Below are positions 8,251-16,100 of a stretch of 24,958 nt of DNA, one piece after another. Made by a program: the position numbers and the translations under genes. The stretch spans positions 1 through 24,958 of the forward strand of contig JAQGHP010000767.1 of NCBI GenBank assembly GCA_028288775.1, given 5' to 3'. The notes below the pieces were generated by a model. It saw only the letters and a list, made by a program, of their open reading frames with translations, ran no database searches and had not been told where the DNA came from. This stretch comes from Phycisphaerales bacterium (lineage in GTDB: Bacteria > Planctomycetota > Phycisphaerae > Tepidisphaerales > Tepidisphaeraceae). The first letter of the stretch is position 1, and each line of letters begins with the position of its first letter.

Positions 8251-8366
8251 TTCAGAGTCGGCCCGGTCGGAGCGCCGCTCCGTCGTGCTCCCTCTCCCTC
8301 GTACTCGGGGGAGAGGGGACCGGAGCGGGCCTTCAGCCCGACCGGGCGACACGCCCCGGCTCTGAA
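8251..8366. repeat. Palindromic dispersed repeat, long copy
   Basis: A nested inverted repeat of 116 bases. The outer arms begin TTCAGAG (8251) and end CTCTGAA (8366). The next level pairs GTCGGCCCGGTCGG (8257-8270) with CCGACCGGGCGAC (8339-8351). The core is a hairpin of CCCTCTCCC and GGGGGAGAGGG around 8290-8317. The outer end (CGCCCCGGCTCTGAA) recurs exactly at 20407-20421, so this is a repeat family. No transposase gene and no T-run accompany it. A non-autonomous MITE- or REP-like element is the simplest reading. Confidence 0.6.
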
Positions 8367-8730
8367 CACCTGCACGGCGCTTTGGGTTGGGTGCATCACA
8401 AGGCCGTTGCTCACGCACTTGCCGGGAAAAATTTGCTTGCACCGGCTGGGTGCCGTGGGTATCTTTGCACTATAAAGTAATTAATAGTCATAAGGGCGTG
8501 TTCCGATAACCTTGGAGTGAAGGACATTGTGGGTCTGCGGGGCGGTTTGCCGGCAAAAAGTTCTGTGGCTTATGGCCGTGGGTACCGATAGTTGCCAATA
8601 CCGGTACGAGCGTTGCGGCCGGATTGTGTTGCAGGAATAGGGTTCCCCTTGCATTATTCCCCGGGCAAAATAGAGTACCCGAGGCCGGTTAGAAGCTTAG
8701 GACGGGGATATCCAGGGAAAGGAGCGCGCC
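8367..8730 (+). promoter_or_regulatory. Upstream control region of the exopolysaccharide locus
   Basis: No gene is seen in this stretch. It contains an AT-rich patch unlike the surrounding DNA (8469-8493, TATAAAGTAATTAATAG), which includes a possible -10 box. It also has a perfect 12-base palindrome, TTTGCCGGCAAA (8546-8557), and the inverted pair GTACCG (8582-8587) and CGGTAC (8602-8607). These could be binding sites for regulators of the export gene that starts at 8731. I found no convincing -35/-10 or sigma-54 promoter. Confidence 0.4.
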
Positions 8731-10290
8731 TTGCGTTTTCCGCTTGACACCATGAACGCTGCCAAGGACCAATCGATTGCCGCGAGTTCTTTGACGGAGG
8801 GCGCGCCGGGCAAGGCCGCCGACCGCAAACGCCGTGGAGTCATTACCTTACTCAAGTGTTGCGCCGCTCTCACCGTGCCCGCGATAGCCGGGTGCGACAC
8901 GCGCGGGTTTTTCGATCCCACGGAGATGGTTCGCGGCGGGCATCCGAACGAACCGCTCATGATCCCGATCCTTAATCACGTCGATCCGACCATTGAGGAG
9001 AACAACAACGAATTCGTCACCGCGACCGATCCGACCGCCGAGGACCTGGTCAGCTCGACCAACGACTACCGGATCGGCCGCAACGATCTTCTCAGTATTT
9101 CGATTTCCGACCTGGTCGGCCCCGGGCAGGAGACGGTAAAGACCGCGCGGGTGACCGAGAGCGGGAATATCAGTTTGCCGTATTTGGGCCCGGTGCATGC
9201 CGAGGGCCTTACGGAAATTGAGCTGGAACAAGCGATTGTGCAGGCCTACCGCGACGCGAACCTGATCCAGAACGCGACAGTCACGGTAACGGTGGTCGAG
9301 GCCCGCGGCCGGACGGTCGAAATCCTTGGCGCGGTAAATCAGCCGGGCCAATACGCGATCCTCGACCCGGATTTCCGCCTCCTGGACGCACTGGTTCTCG
9401 CCCGCGATACGACGTCGCCGCTGGTGGAATACGCGTATGTGATTCGGAAATCGGAAACCCCGCGCCCGGCAGGGGGGCCAAGTCACCCCAAGCCGCTGCC
9501 CGCCGGCCGCGCGCCCGCTTCGGCGCCCGCACCGGATGACCTCGCTCCCAAGTCCGACGCCGGCCTGCCCGGCCCCGCGTTCGCGGTAGCCAATCATCCG
9601 CTGACGCTCCTGGCCGCGGCCCCCGGCGACGACCTCGCCCCCGGCGCGCCATCGGCCGCCGTTCCGGCTACGCAGCCGTCAACCGAACCCGCCACGCTTC
9701 CGGCACCCCCCGTGCCCGATCCGTCCGCGGTGATTCCGCCCCCGCCGGAAGTAATGCCTGGAGCCCCGGGCGCGCCGGCCAGCAAACCTTTCGAATTCAA
9801 CGCCCCGCAGACCCCCGGCAGCGCGCGGATCATCCGCGTGCCCCTCATTGCCCTGCACAACGGGGATCTTCGTTACAACATCGCCATTCATCCGCACGAC
9901 GTGATCGTGGTGCAAAATCTCGTCGTCGGCGAATATTACATGGGCGGCCACGTCGCCCGTCCGGGCGTGTACACCTTGACCAGCCGGAAGATCACGATCA
10001 AGGAAGCGGTCATTTCCGCGGGAATGTTCGACCAGCTCGCGATCCCCGAGCGCACGGAAATCATCCGGCGGCTCCGCCCCGATCACGAGGTGTTTGTCCG
10101 AATCGACCTTGATAAAATCTTCACCGGCCAGCAACCCGACCTGTACCTCAAGCCGGACGATCAGATCATGGTCGGGACCAACGGCATTGCCCCGTTCCTG
10201 GCGGCAATTCGCGGCGGATTCCGCATCAGCTACGGGCTTGGCTTCCTGTACGATCGGAACTACGCCTACAACACGCAGACCGGCTTCTAA
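8731..10290 (+). CDS. Polysaccharide export lipoprotein, Wza-like, with SLBB domains
   Basis: A 519-residue outer-membrane export protein. A late signal peptide ends in the lipobox IAGC, placing the lipidated Cys at 55. The Poly_export domain spans about 112-190 (NDYRIGRNDLLSISI, GNISLPYLGPVHAEGLTEIE). SLBB1 follows at about 193-238 (VEILGAVNQPGQYAI) and SLBB2 at about 390-490 (GEYYMGGHVARPGVYTL, KPDDQIMVG). In this family the domains stack into the periplasmic ring through which capsule or exopolysaccharide leaves. A Pro/Ala-rich insert of about 125 residues (242-365) separates the SLBBs, which is unusual. The start is TTG 8731, because AAAGGAG sits six bases upstream; the in-frame ATG 8752 is too far from it. 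This is the first gene of the exosortase-linked locus. Confidence 0.9.
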   Translation: MRFPLDTMNAAKDQSIAASSLTEGAPGKAADRKRRGVITLLKCCAALTVPAIAGCDTRGFFDPTEMVRGGHPNEPLMIPILNHVDPTIEENNNEFVTATDPTAEDLVSSTNDYRIGRNDLLSISISDLVGPGQETVKTARVTESGNISLPYLGPVHAEGLTEIELEQAIVQAYRDANLIQNATVTVTVVEARGRTVEILGAVNQPGQYAILDPDFRLLDALVLARDTTSPLVEYAYVIRKSETPRPAGGPSHPKPLPAGRAPASAPAPDDLAPKSDAGLPGPAFAVANHPLTLLAAAPGDDLAPGAPSAAVPATQPSTEPATLPAPPVPDPSAVIPPPPEVMPGAPGAPASKPFEFNAPQTPGSARIIRVPLIALHNGDLRYNIAIHPHDVIVVQNLVVGEYYMGGHVARPGVYTLTSRKITIKEAVISAGMFDQLAIPERTEIIRRLRPDHEVFVRIDLDKIFTGQQPDLYLKPDDQIMVGTNGIAPFLAAIRGGFRISYGLGFLYDRNYAYNTQTGF

Positions 10291-10307
10291 TCGAGCCGAT
10301 CTCTGTG

Positions 10308-10366
10308 CCGACACCATCGACGCGGGCCTATTTTCCAGGGCCGCGATTTGGGAAATACGGTGTCGG
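10308..10366 (+). repeat. Nested inverted repeat downstream of the export gene
   Basis: The outer arms are CCGACACC (10308-10315) and GGTGTCGG (10359-10366), an exact 8-base match. Inside, CGCGGGCC (10321-10328) pairs with GGCCGCG (10339-10345) with one bulge. The transcript could fold into a long stem just after the stop codon at 10290. It may be an mRNA-stabilising 3' structure or a remnant of a dispersed element. Confidence 0.45.
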
Positions 10367-10384
10367 GAAACAACATGGGTTTGC

Positions 10385-10423
10385 GCCGCCGCGGACCGAC
10401 AGGTTCGCGGCGGCGGCACTTTT
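10385..10423 (+). terminator. Probable intrinsic terminator after the export lipoprotein gene
   Basis: GCCGCCGCG (10385-10393) pairs perfectly with CGCGGCGGC (10406-10414) around a 12-base loop. A short TTTT run ends at 10423, eight bases after the stem. The stem is very stable but the T-run is short and offset, so termination may be partial. Confidence 0.5.
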
Positions 10424-10631
10424 GCCGCCCGGACGGGCGCGCTGTTTGGTGTGGTATTGAGGGCTTATTGGGCAGCGATTTTGGCGAACCGTGGAGGCCG
10501 CCAATCGTATCATGCCCATGCGATGGGGGTGAGGGATCATCCCAGACGCCACCTCATGACGGGCCGGCCGAAGGGCCGCCGTCCATAGGATAGCGAAGCC
10601 CCCAGGCAATTATCGGCAGTGGGAGAGGAAT

Positions 10632-12182
10632 TTGAGCACCGTAAGTTCCAACTCGGCGATCGATTACACGGTGGAACCCACTCCTGCGGTCGAAGACCGC
10701 GATCCCGTCTACGCGGGGCTGCGCCTGAGCGCCTGGCTTCAAATCGGGGCCATCGGCGGATTGTTCATCCTTCTCTTCTGGCCCAACCTCCGGCGACTCT
10801 GGTACAAGACCAACCCCATCAGCGGCGAGCCCAACTGGGGCCACGCCGTCATCGTCCCGTTCATCGGGATGTACTACCTTTACATCAACCGAGAGCCACT
10901 CCTCGCAGCCAAAGTAAAGACGGCATGGGGAGGCCTGGCGATCGCCTTGGGCGGAATCCTATTCTTCGCGTACGGCATTTACCCGGGGCGCAACGACTGG
11001 TTCTGCGATATCGGAATGGTGACCACGCTCTTCGGAGTCGTCACGCTGCTGTGCGGCTGGCGGGTCATGAAGATCGCCTGGTTCCCGATCGTGTTCCTCG
11101 TCTGCGCGCTGCCCTGGCCCGGCCTGTTCTACAGCCTCGTCGCCGGCCCGCTGCAAAAGCTCGCCGCACAGGTCGCGGTGCATATTCTTAGCTTCACGGG
11201 CGTGCCTTCGGGACAATTCGGGACCAAAATCTTCATCGTCGCCCATGACGGGGGCGTGCGAACGCTCAACGTCGCGGAGGCGTGCGCGGGGCTGCGCGGG
11301 CTGATGACCTTCGTCTCGATCGCCGCCGCGGTGGCGTTTCTCTCCGCCCGGCCCATGTGGCAGAAGATCATCCTTGTCGCGTCGGCCGTCCCCATCGCCA
11401 TTTTCTGCAACACGCTGCGCGTAACCGGTCAGGGGTACTTCGCCCGCTATGGCAGGCCCGAATGGGGGGAGAGTTTTGCCCACGGGTTCGTCGGGCTGTT
11501 GATGATGATCCCGGCGTTCTTCCTGATCCTGTTGGTGGGCTGGATACTCGAGAACATTTTCATCGAAGAGGTGGAGGACAAGTCGGGATTGAAACGGCCC
11601 AAACCTGCGGGTGCCGCGACGCCGACGCTAGCGCCCGTCGTTGCTGCTCCCGCCGCCGCAGCCCGGACCGTCGCGGCCATCCGCCCCGACGCCGGCAGCG
11701 TATTGGGAACGAGCCGCGCCGCAGCTTCGACGCCCGGGCGTCCGCCCGCCGTGCGTCCCGCCGGCACACCCGCCGTCCCGGCAGCGCCTCGTCCTGCGGC
11801 CAAGTCCAGTGTCGCGCCGGGCATGGGCGCCAAACCCGCGGGAACACCGCCGGTGCGCCCGGCCGCCGTCCCACCGGTGGGGTCGGCCACGCGTCGGCCC
11901 CCGACGGCCCGTCCTCCGGCAGCACCGGGCGCGGCGCCTCCGCAATCCAACGGCGCTGCGGCCGCGGGCCGCGTCGCCCCGACGCAGCCCACCCGCCGTG
12001 TCATCGGGCTTCCCCCGACCACTAAGCCTGCCGCACCGCGGCCCGCCGGGGCCAAGCCCCCAGCCCCCGCGGCAGCCGCCTCGGCTCCGGCCGCCGATGC
12101 CCCGTCCGCCAGTCCCGCGCCGACCGCCCCAAGCGCAGCGGCCGCCGCCCCGAGCGCAGCGCCGAAGGAGGACATGCCATGA
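10632..12182 (+). CDS. xrt: Exosortase with long Ala/Pro-rich C-terminal tail
   Basis: A 516-residue membrane protein of the exosortase/archaeosortase family, transpeptidase-like cysteine proteases that process PEP-CTERM proteins at the inner membrane. About eight hydrophobic helices fill residues 35-310. The catalytic residues are visible: C218 in EACAGLRGL, R263 in CNTLR and H284 in SFAHGF. From about residue 320 to the end there is a low-complexity tail of nearly 200 residues, mostly Ala, Pro, Arg and Gly, which ordinary exosortases (about 270-320 residues) lack. Codon use and GC fit the neighbours. The start is TTG 10632, with GGGAG six bases upstream. The stop overlaps the EpsI start by four bases, so the two proteins are probably made together. 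The PEP-CTERM protein at 727-1749 is a likely substrate. The exact exosortase subtype is not resolvable. Confidence 0.9.
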   Translation: MSTVSSNSAIDYTVEPTPAVEDRDPVYAGLRLSAWLQIGAIGGLFILLFWPNLRRLWYKTNPISGEPNWGHAVIVPFIGMYYLYINREPLLAAKVKTAWGGLAIALGGILFFAYGIYPGRNDWFCDIGMVTTLFGVVTLLCGWRVMKIAWFPIVFLVCALPWPGLFYSLVAGPLQKLAAQVAVHILSFTGVPSGQFGTKIFIVAHDGGVRTLNVAEACAGLRGLMTFVSIAAAVAFLSARPMWQKIILVASAVPIAIFCNTLRVTGQGYFARYGRPEWGESFAHGFVGLLMMIPAFFLILLVGWILENIFIEEVEDKSGLKRPKPAGAATPTLAPVVAAPAAAARTVAAIRPDAGSVLGTSRAAASTPGRPPAVRPAGTPAVPAAPRPAAKSSVAPGMGAKPAGTPPVRPAAVPPVGSATRRPPTARPPAAPGAAPPQSNGAAAAGRVAPTQPTRRVIGLPPTTKPAAPRPAGAKPPAPAAAASAPAADAPSASPAPTAPSAAAAAPSAAPKEDMP

Positions 12183-13108
12183 GCTCCGCCAATGTTGCAT
12201 TCCGTCAACTGCTCAAGCGCCCCGCGTTCCTGGTCGCGGCGTTGCTGCTGGCCATTTCCGCCGCCGGCCTCAACTCGGCGGCGGGCTTCCTGCAACTGCA
12301 TTTCAAGAAGATCGCCGTCACGCTACGGGTCAAGTCCTTGAAGGAAGGCCTCCCCAGCCAGTTGGGCAACTGGGTTCAGCTCTCCAACGACCAGTCGATC
12401 GACCCCGAGGAAGTACAGGTCCTGGGAACCGAGGAATACGTCTTCCGCGACTACGTGAACACCGCGAACAAGAAGTTTACCCACGCGGAGATCGAAGCGA
12501 TTAGGAAGTCGACCAATCCTGGGGAGCGGGCCGCGGGCATTGCCCGGCTCCAGAGGAAGGACCCGGCGGGTGTCATCCGCGCCGCGTTCACCTACTACAC
12601 CGGCATGGTCGATACCGTCGCACACGTCCCCGAGCGGTGCCTGGTCGCCGATGGGTTCGAAGTCACCCACTACGACGACAAGGAATTGTCCCTGGGAAAT
12701 TATCCCAGCGGCGATCCGCGTAGCGTCACCCTGCGATTCCTGAGCTTCAGCGATCAGACCGGCGGCGCGCCCGATGCCGCGGGCCACAACGCGTCGGTCC
12801 TGCGTGTCGCCAGGAACGTGGGATACCTTTTCCACTGCAATGGCGGCTACGAGAGCGGCCCCTACGGGGTCCGCGCCCGGCTGCAGAACCTCAGGGAGCG
12901 ATACGGCTACTACGCGAAGGTCGAACTGATGACCGCGGCTCCCGTCCCCCCCAGCTTCCAGGGGGATGACACCTCTCTCATCGAAATTAACAACCGCAAT
13001 GATTCGCTCGCGGCGATGCGCGATTTTCTGGCCGCGGCCCTTCCGGCGCTGGAACAGTGCCTCCCCGATTGGGAGAAGATCCACGCCGCGCCCGCCGCGT
13101 CACGGTAA
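12179..13108 (+). CDS. epsI: Exosortase-associated protein, EpsI family (DUF3485)
   Basis: A 309-residue protein with one N-terminal membrane anchor (FLVAALLLAISAAGL, about 18-32) and a large extracytoplasmic domain. Typical EpsI features include the early GNW motif (LPSQLGNWVQLS), a central segment with paired aromatics and histidines (FTYYTGMVDTVAHVPERCLVADGF), and YLFHCNGGYESG near the end. EpsI partners sit beside or are fused to exosortases in exopolysaccharide loci. Their precise role is unknown but tied to export or processing. ATG 12179 overlaps the exosortase stop (ATGA), and AAGGAGG lies seven bases upstream. The next gene starts 51 bases after its stop, consistent with one operon through at least the TPR gene. 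Confidence 0.85.
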   Translation: MSSANVAFRQLLKRPAFLVAALLLAISAAGLNSAAGFLQLHFKKIAVTLRVKSLKEGLPSQLGNWVQLSNDQSIDPEEVQVLGTEEYVFRDYVNTANKKFTHAEIEAIRKSTNPGERAAGIARLQRKDPAGVIRAAFTYYTGMVDTVAHVPERCLVADGFEVTHYDDKELSLGNYPSGDPRSVTLRFLSFSDQTGGAPDAAGHNASVLRVARNVGYLFHCNGGYESGPYGVRARLQNLRERYGYYAKVELMTAAPVPPSFQGDDTSLIEINNRNDSLAAMRDFLAAALPALEQCLPDWEKIHAAPAASR

Positions 13109-13159
13109 CCTGTCCCGACCGGAGCTTTTCGAACGACACGAAGTCGAAAGAACCGACCC

Positions 13160-16100
13160 ATGGCCAAGCGAGTTAATACACGGTTCCTGGTGATCCTCAC
13201 GGTGGCGCTCGGCGGCATCGCCGCGATGGCGATTGTCGGACCGATGGTCAAGAACAGTATTTTCCGTCACAGGTTCAACGTCGCCGCATCGCTGCGAACC
13301 GTCGATGACCTCCTTCAGAAGGGCGACCTGCCGGCGGCCAAGGAAGAGATCAACCGCGCCTACGGTTTCGATCACACGAACACGGAAGTGTGCCTCAAGC
13401 GAGGCGAAGTCTACAGCCGCCTGACCGAGCAGGACGGCGGCGAAGCCCTGGCAAACGCCCGAAATTCGTGGCAGGCGGCGTTGCAGATTGACCCGTCTTA
13501 CAAACCGGCGGCGCAGCGGCTCATGGATTCTTACATGGAGGAGGTCGAACTCGCCCCCAATCCAAAGACCTTCGCCGCCCTCCGCGACGCCGCGGACCGA
13601 TTGCGGGGCATCGACCCGGAAAATATTCAGGCCCAATCCTATTACCATATCGCCATCCTCCAGCAGTGGATGTCAGGAACGCCCAAGTCGGATGCCGAGG
13701 TGAGTAAAAGCATCGCCGCACTGGAAGCGATCCAAAAGAAGGACACGTCGGCCCCGCTCCCACTCCTCTATGTCGCACGCGCCAAGGTGTTCCGTATCTA
13801 CGAGGCACAAAAGGCCGGGCACGCTGACGTCGGGGACAAGCTCATCCCCGAGGTGAAGGAAATGCTTGGCTCGGCGACCGCGGCGCACCCGGACGACAGC
13901 ATGCTGAACTTCCGGGCATTCACCGGCTACGTGGTGCTCTCGGAGATGGAGCGGACCCCGGAGGCGGCCAAGAAGGACCGCGACGACGGGACGGCCGCAT
14001 TGGACCGCGCCCGCCGAACGGCCAAGCCCGATGGGCCGCATAGTTCAGACATTCAATACACCGCCGCCGACTGGGCACGCAGGAACCGCCAGCTCAAGGA
14101 AGTCGAAGAGATCCTCCGCTTGAACTACGAGGCGCACGACACCGACCAGCGAGCCCGTCTTGAGTACGCCAGGGCGCTGAATGACACCGGGGACTCGGCC
14201 AAGCGGGACAAGGCCATGGAGATCCTCAAGCTCCCCGCCGTCCCGAACGGACAACGCGGCGCCAAGGGAATGGTCTTTAAGGAACTCGAGGCCGAGAGCC
14301 TTCTGCAGTTGACGCGGATGCGCGTGGCCACCTGCCAGTTGACCTCGGACCCCGTGAAACGTCAGGAGATGCTCGGCCAGATTGACGACGACTTCAATCG
14401 ACTGAACGGGCTTGCGATCGCCAACTCCGTGCCGATGTGCTGGCTCGAAGGGTCCATTAGACAGCTGAAGCACGATGACATGGGCGCCGTCGATTCGCTG
14501 GGGAAGGCGCTGACGCTGATCGGCAACAAGAGCAACGAGCGGTACCGCATCATGTACGACCTGGCGCGGTCCTATCGTGCCACCGCGCAGAACGCGGCGG
14601 CGGAGAAGCTCTTGGCGCAGGTGGTGGACAGCTACGACACGTACTGGCCCGCCCGTTTCGATCTGGTCCAGCTCTACCTCGCCGACAACAACATCGATGC
14701 CGCCGCCGCCCATGTCGAAGCGCTCAGCCGCCTCCAGGGCGACAACCCGGACGTGATCGGCCTGCAGATCTCGGTGATGAACGCCCAGCACAAGCCGGCG
14801 GAGGCGAAAAAGTATTATGCCAGGCTCCCGGAAACCACGCTGGAAATGAAGCAGGCCAAGGCGCAGGCCGCGTTGAACCTCGAGGACCATGCCGAGGCCG
14901 CCCGCCTGTTCGAGTTGATGGCGAAGGAAAGGCCTGAGAACAGCGGTATTGTCGTGTTACTGGCGCAGTCATATCTGAAGCTCGACCGCAAGCCCAGGGC
15001 CAGGGAAGTGGTCGCGGCCCAGCTCACGCGCGACCCGACCGACCCGCGGCTGATCATGTTGCAGAAGCAGCTCGATAACGCGTCGCAGGAGGACCTCGAC
15101 AAGGCCTTGAAGGAACTTCTCGCAAAATCGCCTGACGCCTTCTTCGCCGAGATCGAACTCGGCCGCATGGACATTGCGAAATCGAACTTCGATTCCGCCC
15201 TGGCCCATGCCCGTGCCGCCGAAAAGCTCCGCGCCGACGACCTCGCCGCATGGGACCTGTATTTCCAGATTTATATCAAGCAGAAAAAATGGGAGCTGGC
15301 GTCGAAGGCCGCCGAAAACCTTTCCCGCATTGACGCCGACCACGCGGGCGGGGGGATGTATCGGTGGCAAATCGCCATGGCCAAGGCCGACTTCGCCGAG
15401 GCCATTCACATCGGCACCGACCTGACGCAGACCCGCGGGGACTATGGGCTGAGCTGGATGTTGCTCGCCCAGGCCTACCAGGCCAACGGGCAGTACAACG
15501 AAGCCCTGGACAAGTTCCGCTCCGCACTTGATCGGCAGTCGAACAACGTCGAGGCATACCGGGGGATCGCCGACTGCTATGAAAAGTTGAGTCAGCCCGA
15601 GCGCGCCCGCGATGCGATCGAACAGGGCCGCCGGCGCTTCCCGCAGAGCGTCGATCTCCGCGAACTGGCCCTGGCATACGACGTCTCAATTAATCCCGCT
15701 GCGGTAATCCCCGTCCGCGAGAAATTGCTGGCCGATGCCCCGGGCGAGCCTGAAAACTATATCAGCCTTGCGTCGGCCTGCCTCCGCGCCGCCATCAGGG
15801 TCGCGCCCGTCGATCCCGCACAGGCCACGGTCTATACGGACAAGGCGTGTGACGTCCTCACCAAGGGCGTCGCCAAGTTCCCAACCAACCTTCGCCTTAA
15901 CGGCGGCCTTGCCGAATGCCTTCAGGATTCCAAGCATTTCGACGACGGCCTGCGGGTCCTCACCGATCTTAACGCCTCCCCCGAATTGAAGGACAAGCCC
16001 GGCGCGCTGCTGCTGCTGGCCGACTACTTCGCGCATGCCGGGAAATTCGACGAGACTGAAAAGTATCTTCGCCAGGCATGGGATACGACCAGGCACTCCA

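Larger units (their letters stand above)
10291..10631. other. Gene-free stretch between export lipoprotein and exosortase
   Basis: These 341 bases hold a nested hairpin (10308-10366) and a terminator (10385-10423), annotated separately. The remaining 200 bases before the exosortase start show no gene and no clear promoter, though a promoter is needed if the terminator is effective. Confidence 0.5.

Noticed and set aside
8288..8318. CCCTCTCCC/GGGGGAGAGGG hairpin as a terminator of the peroxidase gene
   Set aside because: No T-run follows, and it is better explained as the core of the longer palindromic repeat.
8636..8700. Possible sigma-54 promoters (GGGTTCCCCTTGCA and GGCCGGTTAGAAGC)
   Set aside because: The first has the wrong GG-to-GC spacing; the second has the right spacing but poor matches around both elements.
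11447..12301. 284-residue Gly/Ala-rich antisense frame over the exosortase tail
   Set aside because: Low-complexity GC-rich sequence reads open in several frames; the plus-strand frame is supported by the catalytic core and the epsI overlap.
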